From Pseudoduganella buxea (GTDB lineage Bacteria; Pseudomonadota; Gammaproteobacteria; Burkholderiales; Burkholderiaceae_D), in NCBI RefSeq assembly GCF_009720835.1, contig NZ_WNKZ01000001.1, positions 148,600-212,599 of the forward strand: 64,000 nucleotides of DNA. Reading direction: 5' to 3'. Position numbers and translations under genes: made by a program. Under the pieces are notes generated by a model. That model worked only from the letters and a program-made list of their open reading frames with translations. It searched no databases and was not told the origin of the DNA. The first letter of the stretch is position 1. Every line of letters starts with the position of its first letter. This document shows positions 9,121-19,654 of the stretch, in pieces.

Positions 9121-10023
9121 TCAGGCCGGCGTGCGCAGCGGCGGCGTCGGCGTCACGTCGCCCCGCGCCACCTTCTCGTATTCGGCGATCACCTGGGCCC
9201 CGAACAGCAGCAGGGTGGCGCCGATCTCCAGGCTGAACATGACGACGATGGCCGTTGTCATCGAGCCGTACACGACATTCACCTGCGACAAGGTGGAGAA
9301 ATACCACACCAGCACGTGCCGGGCGATTTCCCACAGCACGGTGGCCGTGACGCCGCCGATCAGCGCGTGCTGCCACGACAGCCGGCCCACCGGCATCACC
9401 ATATAGATCGACGACAGCAGCAGCACCTCGCCGGACAGGCCCAGCAGGTACAGCAGGGCGCCGGACAGGCCGTGCAGCGACCATTCGTAGCCGAACAGGC
9501 GCACATTCTCCGCGCCGATTACCTGCAGGCTGCCCGCCACCAGGGTGACGACGAGCGCGCCCACGCCCAGGCACAGGATGTAGCAGTAGGGCAGCACGGC
9601 GGAAATGGCGTAATGACGCCGCCGCACGGCCACGCGGTGGATGAAGATGACGCACATGGCGTTTTCCAGCACGGTGAATGCGAGCGAGCTGAAAAACAGC
9701 ATCGTCAGGCCCAGGAACCAGCCGACCAGGTCGCGGTGGTCGAGGAAGTGGGCCACCTCGGCCACGATGGCGCCGGACTGCCCCGGCACCAGCCATTCCA
9801 GGTAATGCCCGATGGTTTCCAGCAGTTCCTTCGGATCGATGATGTGCGACAGCGCCACCACCACCAGCATCACCAGCGGCACGATCGACAGCAGCGAATA
9901 GTAGGCGACAGCACCTGCCAGCAGCAGGCCCTGGTTGGCCCGGAAGCCGGCCAGGCACTGCAGCGCGAAACGCAATGGATGGCCGAGCACGTAGGCAGTG
10001 GCATTGCGGTTGAGTATTGTCAT
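9121..10023 (-). CDS. YihY/BrkB family inner-membrane protein
   Basis: This is an integral membrane protein of 300 residues with about six hydrophobic helices. The first region, NQGLLLAGAVAYYSLLSIVPL, carries the family signature. Other recognisable parts are SHIIDPKELL and SGAIVAEVAHFL in the first half and VYGSMTTAIVVMFSLEIGATLLLFGAQ near the end. The old label 'ribonuclease BN' for the family is wrong for most members and transport substrates are unproven. The ATG at 10023 begins MTILNRNATAYVLGHP; upstream in-frame codons fall in the divergent promoter gap to maeB. The gene end is 6 bases from the kinase stop (convergent). Confidence 0.88.
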   Translation of the reverse strand: MTILNRNATAYVLGHPLRFALQCLAGFRANQGLLLAGAVAYYSLLSIVPLVMLVVVALSHIIDPKELLETIGHYLEWLVPGQSGAIVAEVAHFLDHRDLVGWFLGLTMLFFSSLAFTVLENAMCVIFIHRVAVRRRHYAISAVLPYCYILCLGVGALVVTLVAGSLQVIGAENVRLFGYEWSLHGLSGALLYLLGLSGEVLLLSSIYMVMPVGRLSWQHALIGGVTATVLWEIARHVLVWYFSTLSQVNVVYGSMTTAIVVMFSLEIGATLLLFGAQVIAEYEKVARGDVTPTPPLRTPA

Positions 10024-10196
10024 GACGCCAATTCTACCGGGGCGAGCGGGGCGGCGACGTTCGGCTGGTCGGTGGCGCCAAGGCCTTGGCGAAACGAAAT
10101 ATTGACATTGGTGTACGATATTGCGGCCAGGAGCAGCGCCAGACTCGCCCAAGGCACCGCCTCAACCGATTCATGACAAACGCAGCAGGAGACAAG

Positions 10197-12398
<2,202 letters not shown>

Positions 12399-12405
12399 GA
12401 GGAGC

Positions 12406-12429
12406 GGCCGGCGTCAGCTGACGCCGGCC
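12406..12429. terminator. Perfect 12-base inverted repeat between convergent genes
   Basis: GGCCGGCGTCAG at 12406-12417 is followed directly by its complement at 12418-12429. It lies just after maeB and covers the stop codon of the LD-carboxypeptidase. There is no T tract, so it is at best a weak or factor-assisted terminator for both directions. Confidence 0.45.
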
Positions 12430-13541
12430 TCCAGCAACGTCAGGGTCTGCGTCCCCGTATCGAGCCGGGCGCGCAGGCCCATCGGCAGGGTGAACTGGTC
12501 GCGGATATGGCCGAAGGAGTAGCCCGTCACGGCGGGAATCCTCAAGGGCCGCAGGTGCTGGTCCGTCGTCTCATCCAGGGTCAGCGCGCTTTCGCCCGGC
12601 GCCGGCCCGCAGCCTTCGAACACGCCCAGCATCACGCCGGCCGCCTGGCCGAAGGGCTGGTTCATCTGCAGCTGCATCAGCATGCGGTCGATCCGGTAGG
12701 GCTCCTCGTTGACGTCTTCCAGGAACAGGATGCTGTCGCGGATATCGGCCGCGTACGGCGTGCCGGCCAGCGCCGCCACCAGCGACAGGTTCCCGCCCGT
12801 CAGCCGCCCTTCGGCCACGCCCGCCACGACGGTACGGCGCGTGAACTGCGGCGCCAGCAGCGCGCGGCGGTCGTTTTCCGCCGACATGGGAATCACATAT
12901 TCTTCCTGCGGGTCCATCAACAGGTTCATCAGGTGCGTCGTCGCATAGTCCGACGGCGTCGACATGGCCAGCGGACCGTGGAACGTCACGAGGCCGGCGT
13001 GGCGCCGCAGCGCCAGGTGCAGGGCCGTGATGTCGGAATAGCCGACGAAGATCTTCGGGTTGGCGCGCACCATCTGGTAATCGATGTGCGGCAGCAGTTG
13101 CAGCGCGCCCGAGCCGCCCCGGATGGCCCAGATGGCCTTCACGTCCGGGTCGCGGAACATGGCGTTGAAGTCGATCATGCGCTGGGCCCACAGCCCGGCG
13201 TAATTGCCATGCACGGCCGTCAGGTGCGCCCCCAGCCTGACGCGAAAGCCCAGCGCCTCGACGCGGGCGACGGACTTGTCGACCAGGGCCTGGGAGATGA
13301 CGCCGGCCGGCGCGATCAGGCCGACGGTATTGCCCGGCGCCAGCCGGGGTGGTTTGATCAGCGGGGGATGCGGCATGGTATGCCTACGCGGTTGCGGTGG
13401 AGTGTATGACGTGAGTTTCGGTGCCGTCAAATTCGGTGACGCGAGCTTCGGTGACGCGGCCCGCGCCGCCGGCAGGCCGGCGGCGAGTCGGGCAATGACG
13501 CCGGCCGCCAGCAGGCGGCCCAGGTTGCGCCGGGTGGTCAA
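12414..13541 (-). CDS. LD-carboxypeptidase (peptidase S66), possible Tat signal
   Basis: S66 LD-carboxypeptidases remove the terminal D-Ala from muropeptide tetrapeptides. The nucleophile is Ser144 in RGGSGALQLL; the Glu/His partners are in FLEDVNEEPYRIDRM and GYSFGHIRDQF. Starting from the TTG at 13541 gives 375 residues with TTRRNLGRLLAAGVIARLAAG, a twin-arginine-like signal with an Ala-rich cleavage region, followed by a short repetitive linker (PKLAS, PNLTA, PKLTS). The alternative ATG at 13376 would give a 320-residue cytoplasmic LdcA. Neither start has a good ribosome site. The TTG directly abuts the stop of the upstream TonB receptor gene, suggesting coupling. Confidence 0.82.
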   Translation of the reverse strand: MTTRRNLGRLLAAGVIARLAAGLPAARAASPKLASPNLTAPKLTSYTPPQPRRHTMPHPPLIKPPRLAPGNTVGLIAPAGVISQALVDKSVARVEALGFRVRLGAHLTAVHGNYAGLWAQRMIDFNAMFRDPDVKAIWAIRGGSGALQLLPHIDYQMVRANPKIFVGYSDITALHLALRRHAGLVTFHGPLAMSTPSDYATTHLMNLLMDPQEEYVIPMSAENDRRALLAPQFTRRTVVAGVAEGRLTGGNLSLVAALAGTPYAADIRDSILFLEDVNEEPYRIDRMLMQLQMNQPFGQAAGVMLGVFEGCGPAPGESALTLDETTDQHLRPLRIPAVTGYSFGHIRDQFTLPMGLRARLDTGTQTLTLLEAGVS

Positions 13542-16298
13542 TCAGAAGAACTTGTACTTCAGATTGAACGACAGCGCCCGGCCCCGTGGATCGGCCACGC
13601 GCGGGTCCCAGCCGGCACCCACCACTTCATCCACGTTGTGCGCCGTGAACGGCGGGTCGGTGTCGAACAGGTTCTGGATGCCCACCGTGATGGTGGTCTT
13701 CGGGAAGCCCGTATAGGTCAGCGACACGTCGTGCTTCGTGTAGTGCTTCACGCGCGGGTCGAAGCCGGCCGGCGGCGTGCCCTTGCCGCCGTTGGGCAGC
13801 TGGTCGTTGTAGCCCGACGCGTAACGCTGCATCAGCAGGGCACTCCAGTTGCCCTTGCCGACCGTCAGGCTGGCCGTGTGCTTCCAGCGCAGGTAGATGT
13901 CGCGCGTGCTGAACTGGCTGACCTGCTCCTTGTACGGCTGGCCTTCGAACTCGGCGAACTTGAAGCTGTCCAGGTAGGTCCCGTCCAGCACGGCCGCGTA
14001 GGTGTAGCCATCGACCTTGCCGTCGTAGCGCAGGCCGATGTCGATGCCACGCGTCTTCAGGCCGGCCGCGTTGATCCAGCCCGCTTCCACGTGATCGATG
14101 GTGCCGTCTGGGGCGCGCACGATGTACTGCGGCAGGTACTGGTAATTGTTCAGCACCACCTGGGGCGTGCGGTTCAGGATGCGGTCCTTGATATTGATGG
14201 CCCACCAGTCCAGCGATACGCTGAAGTTGCGGAAGGGTTCAGCCACGATGCCCAGGGTGCCTTGCTTCGACGTTTCGGGCCGCAGCGACGGATTGCCGCC
14301 GGTGTTGTAGTCCAGCCGTTCGATGGCGCAGTAAGCCGGGTTGCCGGGGTTGGCGGCGCAGCCTTGCTGGTCGATGATCCCGTTCGGCAGTTCCTGCGAC
14401 AGGCGGCCCGCATACAGCTGGTTGAAGCTGGGCGCCAGGAAGCCCTTGCCGGCCGAGCCCCGGAACAGCAGCGTTTGCAGCGGCTGGTAGCGGAAGGCCA
14501 CCTTCGGATTGGTGGTGGCGCCGATCAGGCTGTAGTTGTCGCGGCGGATCGCCAGCTGCACTTCCAGGTCCTTCAGCACGGGCACCAGGGCCTCGGCATA
14601 CACGGCGCGCACGTAGCGCGTGGCCTGGTCCAGGTTGGCGTTCCCCGGCGAGAGCAGGATCTTCGTTGCATCGACATCCTGGCCGAAGGAATACGTCTCC
14701 TTGCGCAGGTCGAAGCCGGCCGCCATCGACACGGCGCCGGCGGGCAGGTTGAACACTTCCCCTGAAACCGAGCCGTCCAGCTGCGTCATCGTCGTGCGGC
14801 CGTGCTGGAACGCGCCCCGGTACTTGGTCGATTCGATCAGGTCCATGGCCTGCTGGGTCTGGGCCTGGCCCGGCGCCGCCCACGGGTTGACGATGCCGCT
14901 GGCCAGGGCCGCGTAGATCTTGTCCGTGTAGCCGTAGCCGTCCACCAGGTCCGTCTGCGTCGTGCTGATGGAGCGCGACAGGCCTACCTTGTAGTCGTAC
15001 TTGCCGGCCAGCGTGCCTTCGGCCGCCAGCAGGCCCCGGTAGCTCTCGGCCTCGTTGTACTGGGTGCGATTGCCCCATGGCGTGGTGCGCCATTTGTAGA
15101 TGATCGGCTTGCTGCGGTCGTAGCTGGGGATATAGGCCGACAGGTCCTGGTAGTACGGCCCGTTGACAGGATAGGCATTGCCGTTGGCCAGGCTGGTCGA
15201 AATCTGCAGCGGCGTCAGTTCGGCCGTCGCCTCCGTGCGCGATCCGAGGAACTCGGCGAACACGCGGTGGTTGTCGTCGATCTTGAAGGTGCCGCGCGAA
15301 ACGGCCGTGGTGCGCTCGACGGGGAAGCCGATCACGTAGTCGCCGCCGTAGTCGTAGGCGCAGGAATAGCGGGTGCGCGTGGGCGACGTGACGTCCTTCC
15401 ACAGGTCGGTCTGGTATTGCGACATGCCGGGCACGCTGTCGCACTTGCCCTGGAGGCTCAGCAGGCCGGCCTGCAGGTAGGTGGTGGCGTCGCCCGGCAT
15501 CTTGAAGCCCGTGCCCAGGGCCGTGCCGGCGCCGGTCAGGATGTTCGCGTAGGGCGTGCCGGTGGTGTCCGGCGACAGGCCCCGTTCGGGCTGGAAGCCG
15601 TTGGCGAAGCGGCGCTGGCGCGATTCGAGCTTGTCGTTGACGTCGTGCGTCACGCTGGCCATCACGTTCCAGCCGTCCGCCTGCAGGTCGCCCAGGCCGC
15701 CCAGCAGCGAGTAGCTGCGCTCCATGCCGCCGCCCGCCTCGGTGGCGTTCAGGGTGGTGGATGCTTCCAGGCCCTTGTAGTCGGTGCGCAGGATGAAGTT
15801 GACGACGCCGCCGATGGCATCGGTGCCGTAGATGGCGGAGGCACCGTCCTTGAGGATCTCGACGCGGGCGACGGCGCCCAGCGGGATCGCGTTCAGGTCG
15901 ACGGCCTTGCCGCTGCCGCCGTGGTTGCCCAGCCGGCGGCCGTTCAGCAGCACCAGGGTGGCGTTCGGGCCCAGGCCGCGCAGCGACGCGAACGAGGCGC
16001 CGCCGGAGACGCGGTCGGCGTCGGCGCCGAAGACGTTGTTCCCCGACGTCATATTGTCGGCACCCGTGCCGTTGGCGGAGATCAGCCGCATCAGCTGCGC
16101 CGTGTCCGTGATGCCGGCCTTGCGGATCGTGTCGAAGGTAATGGTCTGCACGGGCAGCGCGCCTTCCTTGGCGATGCGCTTGATGCTGCTGCCGGTGATT
16201 TCGACACGCTGCATCTGCGGTGCCGGTGCTTCCTGCGCGATGGCGGGACCGGCAACGCCGATCAGCGCAAGCAGCTGCGCCAGTTTGTTCAGTTTCAC
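13542..16298 (-). CDS. TonB-dependent outer-membrane receptor
   Basis: This is a TonB-gated outer-membrane transporter of 918 residues. The GTG at 16298 has GGGAG about 8 bases upstream and begins a clean signal peptide (KLNKLAQLLALIGVAGPAIAQ). A plug domain follows, with MQRVEITGSSIKRI as the TonB-box-proximal part and GASAIYGTDAIGGVVNFI as the conserved plug core. The long barrel ends in LSFNLKYKFF, with the terminal Phe used by the assembly machinery. No ligand can be read directly. The gene runs into the LD-carboxypeptidase gene and follows a peptide-binding protein gene, so an oligopeptide or muropeptide ligand is a reasonable guess. Confidence 0.92.
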   Translation of the reverse strand: MKLNKLAQLLALIGVAGPAIAQEAPAPQMQRVEITGSSIKRIAKEGALPVQTITFDTIRKAGITDTAQLMRLISANGTGADNMTSGNNVFGADADRVSGGASFASLRGLGPNATLVLLNGRRLGNHGGSGKAVDLNAIPLGAVARVEILKDGASAIYGTDAIGGVVNFILRTDYKGLEASTTLNATEAGGGMERSYSLLGGLGDLQADGWNVMASVTHDVNDKLESRQRRFANGFQPERGLSPDTTGTPYANILTGAGTALGTGFKMPGDATTYLQAGLLSLQGKCDSVPGMSQYQTDLWKDVTSPTRTRYSCAYDYGGDYVIGFPVERTTAVSRGTFKIDDNHRVFAEFLGSRTEATAELTPLQISTSLANGNAYPVNGPYYQDLSAYIPSYDRSKPIIYKWRTTPWGNRTQYNEAESYRGLLAAEGTLAGKYDYKVGLSRSISTTQTDLVDGYGYTDKIYAALASGIVNPWAAPGQAQTQQAMDLIESTKYRGAFQHGRTTMTQLDGSVSGEVFNLPAGAVSMAAGFDLRKETYSFGQDVDATKILLSPGNANLDQATRYVRAVYAEALVPVLKDLEVQLAIRRDNYSLIGATTNPKVAFRYQPLQTLLFRGSAGKGFLAPSFNQLYAGRLSQELPNGIIDQQGCAANPGNPAYCAIERLDYNTGGNPSLRPETSKQGTLGIVAEPFRNFSVSLDWWAINIKDRILNRTPQVVLNNYQYLPQYIVRAPDGTIDHVEAGWINAAGLKTRGIDIGLRYDGKVDGYTYAAVLDGTYLDSFKFAEFEGQPYKEQVSQFSTRDIYLRWKHTASLTVGKGNWSALLMQRYASGYNDQLPNGGKGTPPAGFDPRVKHYTKHDVSLTYTGFPKTTITVGIQNLFDTDPPFTAHNVDEVVGAGWDPRVADPRGRALSFNLKYKFF

Positions 16299-16500
16299 GG
16301 TTCTCTCCCAAAAGTTGGGGACTCCACCGTGGCGGGAGTCCCAATAATGCGCCGATGATGCGGTTGCCGGCGGCGGCGTCATTGCGCTGCCCGTTGTCGG
16401 TATCTGGTCCGGCGGTCCAGGGTAGCGTGGCGCGTTTGGCGCCACCTAATGAAAATTGCTGACGCTGCCATAACCTGATGGAATGCATTCATGCCAATTG

Positions 16501-18261
16501 TCAGGGCGTCATTTTAGCGGCGCGCTCGCGGGCAGGCAGGTCGATATCCAGATATCGCCAGTTTGTGAATTCGACCGGATGGCGCTTGTAGTTTTTTAGC
16601 CACGGTTGCCGGATATCGGCGGAGATCGGGTGCGTCAGCAGCACCCACGGGTTGTAGGCGTGGATCAGCTGCGCCAGTTCGCGGTACAGGGCCTGCCGCT
16701 CAGGTCCATCGGCCAGCTGGCGCGCCTTTTCGTAGCGCTCGTTGTACGCCGGCAGGTTGAAGCGCGCGTAGTTGGCGCGGCCCGCATTGGGGCCGTACAA
16801 CAGCTGGTAGAAGTTGTCGCCATCGGGGAAGTCGGCCACCCAGTTCGTCTCGAACATCATCACCTTGCCCAGGCGCGAAGCCTTGATGATTTCCGTCTTC
16901 TTGTCCGTGATGAAATGCACGCGCAGGCCCAGGGCCGTCAGGTTCTTGCGCCACAGCTCATCGCGCAGGCGCCCCACCATCGACGGTTCGCTGTGCATGC
17001 GCAGGGTGAGCGGCCGCCCGTCGGGCAGGGTGCGGTAGCCGTCCGCACCCTTGCGGTAGCCGTGGCGATCCAGCAGCTTGCGGGCCAGCGCCGGGTCGTA
17101 GGCGATGGGGCTGCGATAGGCCGGGTCGTAGCCCAGCACATTCGGCGGCAGCGGCGACTGGGCCGGCAACGCCAGGCCTTTCTTCAGCAGCGCCACGTCT
17201 TCATCGCTGTTGTAGCCCAGCGCGATGGCGCGGCGCAGCGCCACCTTGGCCGGCGAGTAGCCGCCGATGACGGGGTCCTCCATGTTCATCCACATGTAGT
17301 AGGTCTGCAGCACGGGGAAGGGTTCCAGCACCATGCCGCGCCGCGCCAGTTCCGACTTGAGCACGGGCGCGCTCGATGCCGGGTCCAGCACCAGGTCGCG
17401 CATCGATTCCGGCACCTGCTCGATGTAGTCGAATTCGCCATTCAGGTATCCCAGCACGCGCGACTGGTATTCCTCCATGATCTTCACGTCGACCCGGTCC
17501 ACCAGCGGCAGGCGCTTGCCGCCCAGCGTTGCGTGGTAATCCGGGTTGGCCAGCAAGGTGATACGGTCGCTGTGCTTCCATGTGCCCATCATGAACGGCC
17601 CGCTGCCGATGGGGTGGTTGCCCAGCTGGCTGCCGTAGCGCTCGGCCGCCTCGCGCGCCACGACCCCGGTGGCGGGCAACGCCAGGTAGAACAGCAGGCT
17701 GGGATCCGGCGTGTTCAGGCGCATTTGCAGGGTGTACCTGTCGAGGGCGCGCAGGCCGGGAATGGCAGTGGCGTAGCTGAAGCGCTCGCGCCAGGCGGCG
17801 TCGCCCAGCAGCTTGCCTTCGAACAGGAACAGCCAGGGCGACTTCAGGGCCGGGTCGTACAGCCGCTGCAGGCTGTAGACGTAATCCTGGGCCGTCACTT
17901 CGCGGCGCGCGCCGCCGAAGGCCGGATCGGGCGCGAAGTGCATGCCGGGCTTCAGGCGGAAGGTCCACGTCGTGCCGGCGGCGTCCACCGTGGGCATGGT
18001 CACCAGCGTGTTGGCCTGCAGCCTGACGGGCCGCGCCAGGTAATCGTAGCGCAGCATCGGGTCGAACAGGTTCTCCAGCAGCGACAGGCTGGCCAGGTCG
18101 GAGGCGACGGCAGGGTCCAGGCCCGTTTCGCCGGTGGACAGCAGGGCGTGCAGCACCTTGGGCGGCTTGCCGGCAGCGGTGGGCGCCGTGGCAGCGCCAG
18201 TGGCAAAAGCGGCCGTGCAGGCACACAGCAGCGCGGCGGCGAATTGGCGGAATGTCTTCAT
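16501..18261 (-). CDS. ABC transporter substrate-binding protein, family 5 (oligopeptide type)
   Basis: This is a periplasmic solute-binding protein of 586 residues, the size of the OppA/DppA/MppA group. The signal peptide is MKTFRQFAAALLCACTAAFATGAATA. TWTFRLKPGMHFAPDPAFGG, EVTAQDYVYSLQRLYDP and GSGPFMMG are characteristic of the family's ligand cradle. There are no permease or ATPase genes beside it, so it must use a transporter encoded elsewhere, as the murein-peptide protein MppA does in E. coli. It sits about 200 bases upstream of the TonB receptor on the same strand. Confidence 0.88.
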   Translation of the reverse strand: MKTFRQFAAALLCACTAAFATGAATAPTAAGKPPKVLHALLSTGETGLDPAVASDLASLSLLENLFDPMLRYDYLARPVRLQANTLVTMPTVDAAGTTWTFRLKPGMHFAPDPAFGGARREVTAQDYVYSLQRLYDPALKSPWLFLFEGKLLGDAAWRERFSYATAIPGLRALDRYTLQMRLNTPDPSLLFYLALPATGVVAREAAERYGSQLGNHPIGSGPFMMGTWKHSDRITLLANPDYHATLGGKRLPLVDRVDVKIMEEYQSRVLGYLNGEFDYIEQVPESMRDLVLDPASSAPVLKSELARRGMVLEPFPVLQTYYMWMNMEDPVIGGYSPAKVALRRAIALGYNSDEDVALLKKGLALPAQSPLPPNVLGYDPAYRSPIAYDPALARKLLDRHGYRKGADGYRTLPDGRPLTLRMHSEPSMVGRLRDELWRKNLTALGLRVHFITDKKTEIIKASRLGKVMMFETNWVADFPDGDNFYQLLYGPNAGRANYARFNLPAYNERYEKARQLADGPERQALYRELAQLIHAYNPWVLLTHPISADIRQPWLKNYKRHPVEFTNWRYLDIDLPARERAAKMTP

Positions 18262-18406
18262 GGCGATCGTCCAGGCGTAAGGCGCCAGCATAATGCAGCG
18301 GCACCATTCCATAAGCTTTTTGCATACCCGGCCCGCATTCTTTCATCGCGCGCGCCGGGGCGTCCTCTATACTTTGCCTGGATTATTGCTTACTACTGAC
18401 GCTTCC

Positions 18407-19645
18407 ATGTCCCTGAATTACATCTGGTCCGGCTTCTTCCTGGTGGGCTTCGCGGCCGCCTTTGCCCAATGGCTCTTCCTGGGCGATACGGAAATCTTCA
18501 AGAAAGTCATCGACGGCACCTTCGACGCCGCGCGCATGGGCGTGATGGACATCGCCCTGCCGCTGGCAGGCGTGATGACGCTGTGGCTGGGCATCATGAA
18601 CATCGGCGAAAAGGCCGGCGCCATCGGCTGGCTGGCCAAGGTCATCGCGCCCTTCTTCTCGCGCATCTTCCCCGGCGTGCCGAAGGACCACCCGGCCACG
18701 GGCCATATGGTGATGAACTTCTCGGCCAACCTGCTGGGCCTGGACAATGCCGCCACCCCATTCGGTCTGAAGGCGATGGAGAGCCTGCAAACCCTGAACC
18801 CGAACAAGGACGAAGCGAGCAACGCCCAGATCATGTTCCTCGTGCTGCACACGTCCGGGCTGACCCTGATTCCGCTGGCGATCATGGCGCAGCGCGCGAT
18901 CCTGGGCGCAGCCGACCCGTCCGACATCTTCATTCCCTGCATGATCGCGACCTATGTCGCCACGCTGGCCGGCATCATCGCCGTGTCGATCCGCCAGCGC
19001 ATCAACCTGTTCGACCGGGTCGTGCTGGCCTGGCTGGGCGGCATGACGGCGGCCATCGTCGCGCTGATCTGGTACTTCACGCAGTTCCTGTCGAAGGGCG
19101 AGATCGAAACCGTGTCGAAGGTGGTCAGCAACCTGATCCTGATGAGCGTTATCGCCGTCTTCCTGATCGGTGCGCTGCGCAAGGGCGTGAACGTCTACGA
19201 AGCCTTCATCGAAGGGGCCAAGGGCGGCATCCAGACGTCGCTGACGGTGATTCCCTACCTGGTCGGCATGCTGGTGGCCATCAGCGTGTTCCGTAACGCG
19301 GGCGTGTTCGGCTTCATCGTCGGCGGCTTCGAATGGGTGTTCTCCAGCCTGGGCCTGCGCACCGACTTCGTGCCGGCCCTGCCGACGGCGCTGATGAAGC
19401 CCCTGTCCGGCAGCGGCTCGAAGGCGATGATGATCGACGCCATGACGACCTATGGACCCGACTCCTTCGTCGGCCGCCTGGCCTGCATCTTCCAGGGCTC
19501 GGCCGACACGACCTTCTATATCGTCGCCCTGTATTTCGGCTCGGTGGGCATCCGCAAGACGCGCTATGCGATCTCCTGCGGCCTGATCGCCGACCTGGCC
19601 GGCGTCATCACGGCGATCTTCGTCGCTTACCTGTTCTTCGGTTAA
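18407..19645 (+). CDS. SpmA/SpmB-like Gate-domain membrane protein (nucleoside recognition domain)
   Basis: This is a polytopic membrane protein of 412 residues that looks like a head-to-tail fusion of SpmA and SpmB. NFSANLLGLDNAATPFGLKAM is the SpmA signature, and the second half contains ALPTALMKPLSGSGSKAMM, the SpmB counterpart. Both halves carry Gate helices. In Bacillus the proteins are needed for spore core dehydration; their transport role is unproven and this organism is unlikely to sporulate. The gene is 9 bases upstream of a D,D-carboxypeptidase gene, recalling the dacB-spmA-spmB operon. The ATG at 18407 lacks a clear ribosome site; the upstream in-frame residues are not membrane-like. 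Confidence 0.85.
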   Translation: MSLNYIWSGFFLVGFAAAFAQWLFLGDTEIFKKVIDGTFDAARMGVMDIALPLAGVMTLWLGIMNIGEKAGAIGWLAKVIAPFFSRIFPGVPKDHPATGHMVMNFSANLLGLDNAATPFGLKAMESLQTLNPNKDEASNAQIMFLVLHTSGLTLIPLAIMAQRAILGAADPSDIFIPCMIATYVATLAGIIAVSIRQRINLFDRVVLAWLGGMTAAIVALIWYFTQFLSKGEIETVSKVVSNLILMSVIAVFLIGALRKGVNVYEAFIEGAKGGIQTSLTVIPYLVGMLVAISVFRNAGVFGFIVGGFEWVFSSLGLRTDFVPALPTALMKPLSGSGSKAMMIDAMTTYGPDSFVGRLACIFQGSADTTFYIVALYFGSVGIRKTRYAISCGLIADLAGVITAIFVAYLFFG

Positions 19646-19654
19646 GGAGCTGCC

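Noticed and set aside
9121..10023. YihY-family gene as ribonuclease BN
   Set aside because: That label is a known historical misassignment; the protein is a polytopic membrane protein.
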